A DNA stretch of 64,000 nt from Shewanella japonica (GTDB lineage: Bacteria; Pseudomonadota; Gammaproteobacteria; Enterobacterales; Shewanellaceae): assembly GCF_002075795.1 (NCBI RefSeq), contig NZ_CP020472.1, positions 1,595,001 through 1,659,000 of the forward strand, written 5' to 3'. A model generated the notes under the pieces. That model did not search any database, had not been told where the DNA came from, and worked only from the letters and a program-made list of their open reading frames with translations. This document shows positions 8,966 through 17,789 of this stretch, in pieces. A program made the translations under genes and the position numbers. Position 1 is the stretch's first letter. Every line of letters begins with the position of its first letter.

Positions 8966-9643
8966 ATGTTAAACACAATTCAATATGACTCAAATAGTGA
9001 AGCGACGTCACCGTCTAAAATTATCTGTATTGGTCGTAATTATGTGGATCATATCCATGAGCTGGGTAATGAGGTGCCTTCAGATATGGTGGTTTTTTTA
9101 AAACCTAACTCTGCGATTTCCACGCAGCTGATCTCATTTCATCAAGAGCCGATTCATTTTGAAACAGAGCTATGTTTTTCAGTGCGTAATGGGATGTTTC
9201 ATGGGGTAGGGGTGGGATTAGACCTAACCAAGAGAGAATTGCAGTCCAAACTTAAATCACAACAGCTACCATGGGAGCGAGCTAAGGCATTTGACGGCTC
9301 GGCTCTATTTAGTGATTTTGTCAGTTTATCTTCATTGTCGTTAACTGCCGGAGCTACATTTTGCTTTCAATTGACAATCGATGGTGAAGTCAGGCAACTC
9401 GGTCATAGCGATTTAATGATGTACAGTGCTGACGATATTCTAGCTTCGGTGAATGAATTTATGACGTTAGTGGATGGCGACATTGTGATGACAGGTACAC
9501 CTAAAGGCGTTGGCCAGGTTGCTTTAGGGGCGGTGTTTGAGATTAAGCTTTGGGCCAATGTCGATTATTCATCACAAGAGCAGTTAGCTGAGCAAGTATC
9601 CCAAATAAAGCCGTGTATCGAACATAGGTGGACAGCGGTTTAA
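8966..9643 (+). CDS. Fumarylacetoacetate hydrolase (FAH) family protein
   Basis: 225 residues, the size of single-domain FAH proteins such as YcgM. Visible are CIGRNYVDHIHELG at the N-terminus, the metal-binding ETELCF (E-x-E), the RAKAFDGSALFSDFV segment, and MTGTPKGVGQVALG near the C-terminus. Family members are Mg-dependent C-C bond hydrolases or decarboxylases (acylpyruvases, oxaloacetate decarboxylases, hydroxyhexadienedioate isomerases); the substrate cannot be read off. GAGG precedes the ATG. It stands alone, separated by a terminator from rimK. Confidence 0.88.
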   Translation: MLNTIQYDSNSEATSPSKIICIGRNYVDHIHELGNEVPSDMVVFLKPNSAISTQLISFHQEPIHFETELCFSVRNGMFHGVGVGLDLTKRELQSKLKSQQLPWERAKAFDGSALFSDFVSLSSLSLTAGATFCFQLTIDGEVRQLGHSDLMMYSADDILASVNEFMTLVDGDIVMTGTPKGVGQVALGAVFEIKLWANVDYSSQEQLAEQVSQIKPCIEHRWTAV

Positions 9644-9817
9644 TGCATTTATTAGCGGCATTTATTAACGACATTGTTTTGAGCTAAATGAGAGGCAAAC
9701 AGGAAATTACGTAAACAGGGTCTATAATCATAGTAGTTTTGCTGATTCATTTTGCTAAAGGGAAAGTTAGTTGCGTAAGTGACTAATGGTTAGCTTGAAC
9801 AAAGTGGCTAATCAATT

Positions 9818-10807
9818 ATGACGTTTCCAAATAAGCGAATTGAAAAATATTATACGCTTTATCAAGAGTTATTAAGCTTTTCAGGTGTTTCCTGGTGGCT
9901 AATAGACTTAGAAGATAATAGTAATGTTTTTTACTGCAACAGTAACATGCGTGACATGTTCTCTTTAGACTCAAATACCCTTCAACATTCTGTTAGTAAG
10001 ACTTGTCCTATCGCTGGGGATTACAATAAAAATATTGCGGTAAAAGATGCCCATAAAGCTAAGCGAATTTTTGAAGATTACTGTGACTTGCGCTTAGGAC
10101 GTATCGATGAATACCATAATCGTTTTCCTTATTATGACGCTAACCAAGGTGAGATCCTTTACTTTACGAGTAAAGCGAGAGCAATACTTCGAGACGATTG
10201 CGGAAATGCACAATTACTTTTTGGGATTATTGAGCGTGAACGTACGAGTGCTAAATTGTTTAAGCTTTCAAAGCTTGATGCATTAACAGGGCTGAACAAT
10301 CGCAGAGAGTTCGATTCTCAATTGGACTTTATTATCAATCTAGCACGAAGAGAGCGACAATTAGTGTCATTAATCATGTGTGATATTGATTGTTTTAAAG
10401 CTTATAACGATTTCTTAGGCCACTACCAAGGAGATCAATGCTTAATACAAGTATCGCAAGCAATAGCTGAGGTATGTGTGCGTTCAACCGATGTGGTATG
10501 CCGTTATGGCGGTGAAGAGTTTGCTATTATTTGTTACGGACAGCAAGAAAGTGTGTCGCAACTCGCTGAAGATATTCGTTTGAAAATTGCCGAACTCGGC
10601 ATCCCGCACCCAAGATCAAAAAGTAAAATCGTCACCTTGAGTTTAGGTTTTACTTCTTGCATACCTAGCAACTTCACCTCAGCGAAAGAGATTATTCAAA
10701 AAGCGGATTTGGCCCTATATCAAGCTAAGACTTATGGTAAAAATCAGTGTGTTGCTTTCGATAATCAGCTTGTTGAACAAGAAAGCCAACTAACACAGCA
10801 AGGCTAG
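9818..10807 (+). CDS. Diguanylate cyclase with PAS-like sensor (GGDEF)
   Basis: 329 residues. Residues 1-150 form a PAS-like sensory segment with no signal peptide or membrane helix, so the enzyme is cytoplasmic. The GGDEF domain runs from LDALTGLNNRREFD (about 150) to the end. The active site is GGEEF (231-235), and an RxxD inhibitory I-site (R222-D225) lies exactly five residues before it, so it should be an active, product-inhibited cyclase that makes c-di-GMP from two GTP. A PilZ receptor is encoded about 900 bp downstream. Confidence 0.92.
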   Translation: MTFPNKRIEKYYTLYQELLSFSGVSWWLIDLEDNSNVFYCNSNMRDMFSLDSNTLQHSVSKTCPIAGDYNKNIAVKDAHKAKRIFEDYCDLRLGRIDEYHNRFPYYDANQGEILYFTSKARAILRDDCGNAQLLFGIIERERTSAKLFKLSKLDALTGLNNRREFDSQLDFIINLARRERQLVSLIMCDIDCFKAYNDFLGHYQGDQCLIQVSQAIAEVCVRSTDVVCRYGGEEFAIICYGQQESVSQLAEDIRLKIAELGIPHPRSKSKIVTLSLGFTSCIPSNFTSAKEIIQKADLALYQAKTYGKNQCVAFDNQLVEQESQLTQQG

Positions 10808-10837
10808 TTTCTGCGTATATTCAATAAGGTTTATCGT

Positions 10838-10865
10838 CACTTACCTGAGATTTGTCAGGTAAGTG
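10838..10865. terminator. Hairpin between convergent genes, possible bidirectional terminator
   Basis: A perfect 11-bp inverted repeat (10838-10848 with 10855-10865) with a 6-nt loop lies between the convergent cyclase and CBS genes. No T-run follows on either strand, so intrinsic termination is uncertain despite the suggestive location. Confidence 0.4.
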
Positions 10866-10897
10866 GCTCCGTGATTTATATCGTTTAGGCAAAATCA

Positions 10898-11458
10898 TTA
10901 ATGGGCATTAGAGAAAATTTGGCTGAAAGAAGGCCGTTGATGTATTTCTATTGGCATATTGAGTTTTCTGGCTAAGTCACTCGCTGCAATCAGCCCTCGG
11001 ATATGATGCAATTCATGATCGATGACTAGCATGTGGTGCAAATTATTTTGTTGCAAAAGCCTGACTATATCACTGACTTTGGCTGTTGAAATTTGTTGAT
11101 AGTCAAACGCTTGTAGCTCTTCTCTTGGCACCATCACTTCTGTGACTAAAAGCTCATCTACAGTAAGGTCTAGCTTTTTCGCGGTAACAAATAAATTATG
11201 GTCAGACAATTCTTGCAGCGTTATCACCCCTAAAAATTTATTATTCTTATCAACAACTAATCTCATAAATGCATGGGTTTGTTCCATGATTATTGCTGTG
11301 GCCACTGCGCTGGTGGATGCATCAACGACAATAGGACGTGCTACATCAAAATCAGTAAATACGTCTAACGCTGGAGAGTCTAAGCTGGGTGAGTCAGTGC
11401 TGGTAGACCAAAGTAAGTGATCGATAGATGCTGTGCTGAATAATTCTAGATTTCTCAT
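10898..11458 (-). CDS. CBS-domain pair protein
   Basis: 186 residues: a divergent N-terminal ~35 residues, then two CBS domains (about 40-100 and 105-175), recognised by RLVVDKNNKFLGVITLQELSD and MLVIDHELHHIRGLIAASDLARKL. CBS pairs bind adenosyl ligands (AMP, ATP, SAM) and act as regulatory modules. There is no fused catalytic domain, so it may act on a partner protein. It reads convergently with the diguanylate cyclase and divergently from the PilZ gene. Confidence 0.85.
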   Translation of the reverse strand: MRNLELFSTASIDHLLWSTSTDSPSLDSPALDVFTDFDVARPIVVDASTSAVATAIIMEQTHAFMRLVVDKNNKFLGVITLQELSDHNLFVTAKKLDLTVDELLVTEVMVPREELQAFDYQQISTAKVSDIVRLLQQNNLHHMLVIDHELHHIRGLIAASDLARKLNMPIEIHQRPSFSQIFSNAH

Positions 11459-11706
11459 ATGTTAACTCCGTTACCTTATGTCAACGGCTGAGGCGACTGA
11501 ATCTGACGACCGTCAATATTCAGGTTTGGTGCAATGTCTTTTATGTTTTACATCAAAAACCTTAACCTTGTGATATTCACCATAGACCTCTAGATACAAG
11601 AGGTGCAAGCACATGAATAACATTTAATTAAGGTTAACTCACTGTTGTGTATGTTAAATCTTGTGCTAATCTTTGATTGGGAAATAAAAGGTTCAGGGAA
11701 GGTAAA

Positions 11707-12381
11707 ATGACCACAAAACAAATCAATACTAAAGAGGGTTTGTCTAAAGAATTTAAATACTTATTGGCTGGTACGCCTGTCAATATTGATATTGTGACTC
11801 CTGCAGGTAAAAAAGGGCGTTTTCGTACCATTTTTATCGGTTATCTACCTGAACAATTCATACTAATTCAATTTCCAGATGCAAATAAATTGGGAGGCTA
11901 CAGCCAGTACATTACTCAGGGCTCACAAGTGACTGTTCGTGGTTTAGTGGAAGGTCATGAGGCATCTGTAATCGCATTTATTTCAACAATCAAACAAACC
12001 TTGAGTCAGCCATCTCGTATTATGGTATTGAATTTCCCAGATAATATGGTTATTCACAATTTACGTTCGACCAAACGTGTGTTGACAGATTTAACCGCCA
12101 ATATCGCTTTAGGTGATAACCAATGGCAAGTTAAAATCACCGATGTTTCACTTTCAGGTTGTCATATTGAAGTTAGTGAAGGTGGAAAAGATGAGTTAAC
12201 AGAGGGAGAGCAGATTGAAATCGTGATAGAGGCTACAGAACAAGAAAACCTCACCATTAAAGCCAGAGTGTGTAATGTTAAATTATTCGAAAATGGTGTC
12301 GAGTTTGGTTGTCAGTTCTTAGGTGAGCAAGACAATACTATCGAAAAAATAGTGCACACAGCTCTGCTTTCTGAAAAATAG
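11707..12381 (+). CDS. PilZ-domain c-di-GMP receptor, YcgR-like
   Basis: 224 residues from ATG 11707, which has a strong AGGGAAGG ribosome site; an in-frame start at 11677 would run through that site. Residues 1-110 resemble a YcgR N-terminal (YcgR-2-type) beta domain, and residues 115-224 are PilZ. The c-di-GMP-binding residues are R120 and R124 (RxxxR) and D146-S148-G151 (DxSxxG). YcgR-type proteins slow the flagellar motor or alter exopolysaccharide output when c-di-GMP rises. Its proximity to a GGDEF enzyme suggests, but does not prove, a shared pathway. Confidence 0.88.
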   Translation: MTTKQINTKEGLSKEFKYLLAGTPVNIDIVTPAGKKGRFRTIFIGYLPEQFILIQFPDANKLGGYSQYITQGSQVTVRGLVEGHEASVIAFISTIKQTLSQPSRIMVLNFPDNMVIHNLRSTKRVLTDLTANIALGDNQWQVKITDVSLSGCHIEVSEGGKDELTEGEQIEIVIEATEQENLTIKARVCNVKLFENGVEFGCQFLGEQDNTIEKIVHTALLSEK

Positions 12382-12418
12382 TCTTGCTCAAACCCTATAA
12401 AGCGCTTTGATTTGTTTG

Positions 12419-12808
12419 TTATAAATGCAGTTTGATGGCTGTTTGTTGCTTCTTAGGAAGTTTGTCGACGACTAATAGGTATGAATTATCAATAATGCGC
12501 AATACCTCACCATCTGGAATTAATCGAGATTCTTTAGATTTATCACTCCCAGTTGACTGTAAATAGATAGAAATCCAATGTTTCTTGTCCATATGATATC
12601 CCGTCGTAATATTGCTAAATATCTCTCTTAGGGCGAATGAGTCTTCAGGATCGCACTTTACATTAACCATCAAAGCATCATTTCGCCATGACATTAGTGC
12701 AAACATCTTCGAGTGAACTTTAAAAACGTGAGTAGATTCTCCGAATGGAAAGTCTTCTGTAGCAAAAGGTTTAGTCAGTAAATAATCTCTTATTGTGTCA
12801 AATTCCAT
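12419..12808 (-). CDS. MmcQ/YjbR family protein
   Basis: 129 residues of the MmcQ/YjbR fold (CyaY-like double-wing DNA-binding fold): LLTKPFATEDFPFGESTHVFKV at the start, FALMSWRNDALMVNVKCDPED in the middle and YHMDKKHWISIYL toward the end. A GSDKSKESRLIP insertion follows that last motif where many homologues are shorter. Function is unknown. It lies 5 bp downstream of the unknown 215-residue ORF, so the two are probably co-transcribed. Confidence 0.82.
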   Translation of the reverse strand: MEFDTIRDYLLTKPFATEDFPFGESTHVFKVHSKMFALMSWRNDALMVNVKCDPEDSFALREIFSNITTGYHMDKKHWISIYLQSTGSDKSKESRLIPDGEVLRIIDNSYLLVVDKLPKKQQTAIKLHL

Positions 12809-12813
12809 GTGAG

Positions 12814-13461
12814 CTATTTCCGTTTAAGTGAGATATCACCACTGGTGACATTGAGCAGCTTGCCATCAATTGTGACAAGTTTCGCCTCTATATGCATCGA
12901 CATTGGAAAGTTGATGTCAGGTTGCTTAATTATCACTTGGGCATAAGTACGGTATTGGTTAGATAATACATAAAAATCATTATCAATTTGACAGTCAAAG
13001 AAGAAATGTTTTTCACTTAAATTAATGTTTTCCAGTAAATTATTGGATTGCATTAAATGCTCTTCTGTTGTGGTTATATGGCAAACATGCTGACTATTTC
13101 TCTGGCCGAACTCAAACGAAAGTGCGGCTTTGTTAGCTAAATTTGTACTATGTCCGCCTAAATAAGTCTCCAAATGCAAAGCGGTTTTAAGCGGGGAAAT
13201 CGTTTGAAGATGCCTTGTACTGTTAAGGTGCTCATCCGTTGCATGTACGCTAAAAACAATGCCGTTAAATAAGTAACAAATGATGATACTTGCTGATTTG
13301 ATTTTAGCGTTAGCTGGACTTTTGCTGTTAAAGCATGCAGCGATGAGGTGATTCGCTGTCGCTAACAAGTTTAGTTGGCTGGTATTAAAGTGGGTGCTTT
13401 TGCAGAGGTTGAAGGTGTCATAAATCCTCGTCACTGCTCTAAGTATTAGTAGCTTGTTCAT
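12814..13461 (-). CDS. Hypothetical protein, no recognised family
   Basis: 215 residues that I do not recognise. A hydrophobic stretch around 58-75 (SASIIICYLFNGIVFSVHA) could be a membrane segment or an internal signal-anchor, and the C-terminal half looks beta-rich and soluble (YAQVIIKQPDINFPMSMHI, then KLVTIDGKLLNV). The true start may be later than the one given. It is followed after 5 bp by the YjbR gene. Confidence 0.5.
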   Translation of the reverse strand: MNKLLILRAVTRIYDTFNLCKSTHFNTSQLNLLATANHLIAACFNSKSPANAKIKSASIIICYLFNGIVFSVHATDEHLNSTRHLQTISPLKTALHLETYLGGHSTNLANKAALSFEFGQRNSQHVCHITTTEEHLMQSNNLLENINLSEKHFFFDCQIDNDFYVLSNQYRTYAQVIIKQPDINFPMSMHIEAKLVTIDGKLLNVTSGDISLKRK

Positions 13462-13737
13462 ATTTACCTCATATGAAGGTGCTGATAGTACTGGCGCAAT
13501 TTTGCTTTTATCTGTGTTGCTAGTGTGCGCTTTTTACTCTTTAAGCGTTCTAATTAGCTGGTTTACATAGTTAACTTTGCGCCTAAAATTCAATGAAATC
13601 AATAAAAAAGTCGTTATGATTAGCGTTATTTGAATATGATCTATATTGAAATAAACAATAAAGGTACTTAGTACGGTTTACTTTGTAGGGAAACTTAATT
13701 AGTATATACACATGTGTATTAAGTGCCTTTGTTCATT

Positions 13738-14157
13738 ATGCGAAAATTTCTTGTATCAAATATAGCTGATCGTCCACACCGAAAAATATATGCATCGCTT
13801 GGTAACAATGCTTTTTTCGATTTAGCACCTGGCCAACATGGCTGGGATGACTTTTGTTCAATCTCAAAAGGAGATTGGGTTTATGTCATCAATGCAAACC
13901 GTAAAATTCCAGTGGCTTATCAAGTTGTGGCCATATTAGATGAGATAGAAACTGAAGAACATCAGATGCTAGGTAGTCGACTGGTATCTGCTATCGGAGG
14001 AAATACTCGAGTGTTATTTGGTAAGCCTGTTAAAAGAGTAGATACAATTTATACCAAGTTTGTTAGTGATAATGCTGTAACAAGTTCGAAGTTGAGGCCT
14101 GATGGCCAGATGTACCAGGGGTTTAACTGCGCTGAGGTCGTAGATGAATACCTTTAA
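13738..14157 (+). CDS. Small conserved-looking protein, possibly PUA/EVE/ASCH-like
   Basis: 139 residues from ATG 13738 (a GTG at 13723 is possible). I do not recognise the family with certainty. KFLVSNIADRPHRKIYASLG opens the protein, followed by ISKGDWVYVINANRKIPVAY and a strand pattern reminiscent of PUA/EVE/ASCH nucleic-acid or modified-base binding folds, which often have a G-D-x-V/I turn. No membrane segment is seen. One base after its stop a second ORF begins with a GIY-YIG-like region, and a third small zinc-ribbon ORF follows, so the three form a unit. Confidence 0.6.
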   Translation: MRKFLVSNIADRPHRKIYASLGNNAFFDLAPGQHGWDDFCSISKGDWVYVINANRKIPVAYQVVAILDEIETEEHQMLGSRLVSAIGGNTRVLFGKPVKRVDTIYTKFVSDNAVTSSKLRPDGQMYQGFNCAEVVDEYL

Positions 14158-14158
14158 A

Positions 14159-14575
14159 ATGGGCAGTATTACATTTACTCATATCGCTAATATCAGTTGA
14201 TCTCAAGCATGGCTTGTTAATCGTAATAGCGAAACTTATGGCTTATATGACTTTGAGGGTAATGAGTATGCAACAAGAAAGCACTGGTTTTCTCTGTTAC
14301 CAAGAGACATTTCGGGGGTGTATTTTTTCAAGAAAGGAGATCAGGTTTTATATGTCGGCGAGAGTGGTCTACTTGGAAAACGTATTTGGTCACATGGTAC
14401 GGCTGGCAGGTTAGTTAAAGAGGAGTTAATACGTGATATGGAGCTATGGATTGCGACTAACGTAACTGTACCTAGTCCGCTAAATGGTGAGCCTGTTTGT
14501 GTAAGGGGTGCTGTAGAAGCACAGCTAATGGCGATGTATTCACCTCAATATAATCGAAAAGAAGAGCGATGCTGA
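14159..14575 (+). pseudogene. GIY-YIG-like nuclease domain ORF interrupted by one in-frame TGA
   Basis: Reading from ATG 14159 (one base after the previous stop) gives 13 codons, a TGA at 14198-14200, then an uninterrupted frame to 14575. The second part contains SGVYFFKKGDQVLYVGESG, a GIY-YIG-type motif (GVY ... YVG), then LLGKRIWSHG with a candidate catalytic Arg, and EAQLMAMYSPQYNRK at the end with the Glu and Asn expected late in this fold. There is no ATG, GTG or TTG between the TGA and GTG 14318, and GTG 14318 would start inside the first motif. The simplest view is a single nonsense change in a roughly 138-residue gene. Confidence 0.6.
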
Positions 14576-14709
14576 TGTATAAGCAAACACAATCTTATGT
14601 CCGTTTAAATATTGGGGATTTTTGCCCGCATTGTGGTTTTATCATTACTTTACCGCCAGACGTACAGCCGACGTGCTTATGTTGTTGGAACAAGCTTGAA
14701 AGTGGTTAA
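14569..14709 (+). CDS. 46-residue zinc-ribbon protein
   Basis: This tiny ORF overlaps the previous frame by 7 bp. The protein has two Cys pairs, CPHC at 19-22 and CLCC at 36-39, spaced by 13 residues as in a treble-clef or zinc-ribbon knuckle, plus hydrophobic strands between them. A second ATG lies at 14575. No clear ribosome site is needed if it is translated by coupling. The function is unknown; small ribbons like this often bind nucleic acid or a partner protein. Confidence comes from the paired cysteines and the overlap with the upstream gene. Confidence 0.55.
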   Translation: MLMYKQTQSYVRLNIGDFCPHCGFIITLPPDVQPTCLCCWNKLESG

Positions 14710-14870
14710 TCGGTAAAGGGGTTGTTGGTTAGCAATAATGCGATAAGCACTTGATGGTGTGCCTACCGCTTTATCAAACTTCATTCCCAATGAGAGTGAA
14801 TCACATCAAAGGTAAAGGCTCACATTATCAAAATTGAGTGATCTACCAATGGATTGAGAAATTGTGAGTG

Positions 14871-15728
14871 TTATGGCTGACGTTTAAGCACATTATCAAT
14901 ATCTTCGGCGCTATGACGATTCGCTAGTTGTTCCCACTCTTCCCCCCAGGTTCGATTAATGATTCTGCCACGCGCGACAGCTGGACGTTGTTCAATGTCT
15001 TTTGCCCAGCGCATTAGGTTAGGGTAGCTTTCAACATCTAAAAACTCTGCTGCTTCATATAGGTTTCCAAGCACCAAATTTCCGTACCAAGGCCATGTCG
15101 CAATATCGGCAATACTATACTCATCACCACCCAAGAAGCGGTGTTTAGCTAATTGCTTGTCAAGTACATCAAGTTGACGCTTGGCCTCCATAGAGAACCT
15201 GTCGATAGGGTATTTAAACTTTTCAGGGGCGTAAGCATAAAAGTGACCAAAACCGCCACCTAAATAAGGAGCCGAGCCCTGCAGCCAAAACAACCAATTC
15301 ATGACTTGGGTTTTAGCAGCTAAATCTGTTGGTAAGAAGCAGCCAAATTTTTCAGCGAGGTAAAGTAAAATAGCGCCTGACTCAAATACATTAATAGGCG
15401 TTGAGGTACTGTTATCTAATAATGCCGGTATTTTTGAATTTGGATTAACGCTAACAAAACCTGATGAGAATTGATCGCTATCACCAATGCTAATCAAGTG
15501 AGCATCATATTCTGCGTCAGTGATCCCTGCGGCTAACAGCTCTTCCAACATAATCGTGACTTTTTGGCCGTTTGGGGTGCCCATAGAGTAAAGCTGCAGT
15601 GCATGCTTCCCAACCGGTAAATCTTTATCATAGCGCGCACCAGAGTCAGGACGGTTTATACTGGCAAACTTGCCGCCATTTTCCTCTTCCATTACCCATT
15701 TTTTAGGTGGAATAAATTCGTTTGTCAT
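14871..15728 (-). CDS. yghU: Glutathione S-transferase YghU (nu class)
   Basis: 285 residues, matching the YghU/YfcG nu-class glutathione transferases. The long N-terminal extension (PPKKWVMEEENGGKFASINRP) is typical of YghU. The thioredoxin-like domain has YSMGTPNGQKVTIMLEELLAAG and the cis-proline NSKIPALLD, ending with FESGAILLYLAEKFG. The all-helical C-terminal domain spans about 140-270, with YSIADIATWPWYG. E. coli YghU binds two glutathiones and has disulfide-bond reductase activity. Monocistronic. Confidence 0.92.
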   Translation of the reverse strand: MTNEFIPPKKWVMEEENGGKFASINRPDSGARYDKDLPVGKHALQLYSMGTPNGQKVTIMLEELLAAGITDAEYDAHLISIGDSDQFSSGFVSVNPNSKIPALLDNSTSTPINVFESGAILLYLAEKFGCFLPTDLAAKTQVMNWLFWLQGSAPYLGGGFGHFYAYAPEKFKYPIDRFSMEAKRQLDVLDKQLAKHRFLGGDEYSIADIATWPWYGNLVLGNLYEAAEFLDVESYPNLMRWAKDIEQRPAVARGRIINRTWGEEWEQLANRHSAEDIDNVLKRQP

Positions 15729-15952
15729 TGTGTACCCTCACTTTGAATCGCTTTAAACGGCTTTATAAGCATGGCTTAACGTTAACTGTATATATGATAT
15801 TAGGGCATTTTTTAAATTAAAAAGTCTTATCAAAAAATAAACTGTCACAACAGGAAAAAATGACAATCAGAAAGAGGGGGCAATAGTCAATCAGCCGCTA
15901 AATCTCGCGTTATCTGCAAACATGGGGAAGTTAATCAGTGTTGAGCAAGATT

Positions 15953-15982
15953 GCGTCATAATCAACATGTAGGTTATGACGC
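15953..15982. repeat. Inverted repeat downstream of the chemoreceptor gene
   Basis: Perfect 9-bp arms (15953-15961 and 15974-15982) with a 12-nt loop, 22 bp beyond the chemoreceptor stop. No T-run follows in the minus direction, so it is a hairpin of uncertain function, possibly a weak or rho-assisted terminator. Confidence 0.4.
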
Positions 15983-16003
15983 TTTGGGTAATATTGGAGG
16001 TAT

Positions 16004-17578
16004 TTATTTGGTGCGTTCGATTGTTTGCGTCCAAAATTGTCTCGATAAATGACGAGTTTTATTGGCTAATCGGCTCATTTGTTCACACTTGTTTTGGGTG
16101 TCATCGGTTTGAATTAAGGTCAGGTTTGAAATCTCATCTATCTGTAAAATAGATTGGCTAATTTCTTCTGCGACCGCTGTTTGTTGGTTCATGGCTGAAG
16201 AGTTAAGCTCAGCCATTTCGTGTATGCGATTAATTGAGTTAAGGAGCTGAGCAAAGGTGTCATCCGCTTCTTCTGCTAAGGATACTGATAAATCGGCTTG
16301 CAACTGACCAGACTCCATTGCTTGAGTCGCTTCCTTTGTGGTTTTTTGAAAGTTCGTGACTATGTGTTCAATTTCTGATGTGGAATCACTGGTGCGAATT
16401 GATAATTGCCTTACTTCGTCCGCCACAACGGCAAACCCACGGCCAGTTTCACCTGCTCGAGCCGCTTCAATGGCAGCATTTAACGCTAATAAATTAGTTT
16501 GTTCTGCGATGCCTTTAATCTCTCCTAGGACCGATGCGATTGATTGGCTGTCTTTTTCAATTGTATTGACCACCGTTGAGAAATGAACCACTTCTTTTCT
16601 AAGCTCGCCAATTGCATTGACTACTTTGTCCATACTATCGTGACCTTTACTAGCAGCCTCTTGGCTGGTGGTAATTTCTTGTGCTGTATTGCGGGTATTT
16701 TGATTAACTTCAGTGAAGCTTGCCGTCATTTGCTCCATTGCTGTTGCGGCCTGACGGGTTTGGTGTGTTTGTTCTTTAACCCGTTCACGAGTGGTCGATA
16801 TAGTTTGATTAAGTTGCTGGCTTTCTTCGCTAATGGAGGTGGCTGAATCTGCCATCCTGCCGACAACACCACCCATTTCAGTGACTAAGTAGTTTAAGGC
16901 TAATTCAATTTTGCCCAACTCATGTTGACTCGATGAAAAAATCCCGCAAGCAATTGGGTCGTCGATAATTTTTGTGGCCTTATTTTCAAGTTCTTTTAAC
17001 GGCCTCGTTAAGTAATACATGACAAATCCAGCCATTAAGGGAATGAAAAAAGCGGCGACCAAAGTTGGCATGAAGAGCGAAGACACTACCCCTATCAAAG
17101 AAATAACGGTTGCCCAAAGGCAAAGTGAACCCGTAAAGCTAAGCAGTGGTGCTGTGGTTTCTCTGGGGGCTTTACCTTGATTTAACTGTTTGTAAATTTT
17201 TTCAGCGGAATTGATGTGTTCACGACAAGGTTTACGTCGAACAGACTGTAGTTCATGCATTTTGCCGTTTTCAAAGACTGGCGATATATAGGCATTAACC
17301 CAATAATACTTGCCTGTTTTGCTTTTATTTTTAACGATACCAAACCAAGGTTTTCCGTCTTTGACCCGTTGCCACAAGGATTCAAAAGCTGCTTTAGGCA
17401 TATCAGGGTGACGAACAATATTGTGTGGTTTTCCGTGGAGTTCATCTGTCGTGAACTCAGAGATATCTGCAAAGGCTTGATTGGCGTATTTGATATTACC
17501 ATTCAAATCAGTGGTAGAAAGTAAAATGCACTCGTCCGTCAGCGGTTGCTCTATATTGTTTGCCTTGATATCACTCAT
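16004..17578 (-). CDS. Methyl-accepting chemotaxis protein with N-terminal PAS domain (Aer-like)
   Basis: 524 residues from the inner Met at 17578; an upstream ATG at 17611 would add a hydrophobic stretch ([10 protein letters not shown]) unlike the family. A PAS domain (about 15-125) has the Aer/PAS-chemoreceptor pattern [16 protein letters not shown] and [13 protein letters not shown], so it may hold FAD or haem and sense redox or energy state. Two close membrane helices (about 150-190), a HAMP-like linker and the signalling hairpin around [18 protein letters not shown] follow. It signals through CheW and CheA. No NWETF-type methyltransferase tether is visible at the C-terminus. Confidence 0.88.
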   Translation of the reverse strand: MSDIKANNIEQPLTDECILLSTTDLNGNIKYANQAFADISEFTTDELHGKPHNIVRHPDMPKAAFESLWQRVKDGKPWFGIVKNKSKTGKYYWVNAYISPVFENGKMHELQSVRRKPCREHINSAEKIYKQLNQGKAPRETTAPLLSFTGSLCLWATVISLIGVVSSLFMPTLVAAFFIPLMAGFVMYYLTRPLKELENKATKIIDDPIACGIFSSSQHELGKIELALNYLVTEMGGVVGRMADSATSISEESQQLNQTISTTRERVKEQTHQTRQAATAMEQMTASFTEVNQNTRNTAQEITTSQEAASKGHDSMDKVVNAIGELRKEVVHFSTVVNTIEKDSQSIASVLGEIKGIAEQTNLLALNAAIEAARAGETGRGFAVVADEVRQLSIRTSDSTSEIEHIVTNFQKTTKEATQAMESGQLQADLSVSLAEEADDTFAQLLNSINRIHEMAELNSSAMNQQTAVAEEISQSILQIDEISNLTLIQTDDTQNKCEQMSRLANKTRHLSRQFWTQTIERTK

Positions 17579-17720
17579 TGGAAATAACCAAACTAAAAAA
17601 TAAAGAGGCATAGTGCCTTAGCTTTTTCACATTATGTTTGATTTAGGTCAATGACTTGTTAAGGTGTTATTTTTTAATAAGAAAGTGTGCGCTAGTAAAC
17701 GGTTTTGAATTGATAGCAAC

Positions 17721-17754
17721 AAAAACGAAAGTAGCCAGTGCTGCTTTCGTTTTC
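17721..17754 (-). terminator. Terminator downstream of the CotH-family gene
   Basis: A stem of 10 bp (17722-17731 with 17744-17753) plus an inner AGC/GCT pairing, flanked by A-run and T-run so that it can work in both directions. It sits 36 bp after the CotH-family stop. Confidence 0.6.
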
Positions 17755-17789
17755 ATTGTATCTGCAAAATGACAGAAAAAATCTACAAC

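Noticed and set aside
14198-14200. The TGA as a selenocysteine codon
   Set aside because: A small 5-bp hairpin follows, but it is far too short for a bacterial SECIS element, and the surrounding residues are not a redox motif.
14214-14414. A 66-codon ORF overlapping the GIY-YIG-like ORF
   Set aside because: It reads a different frame and does not carry the motif; the overlapping frame with the GVY/YVG pair is the plausible one.
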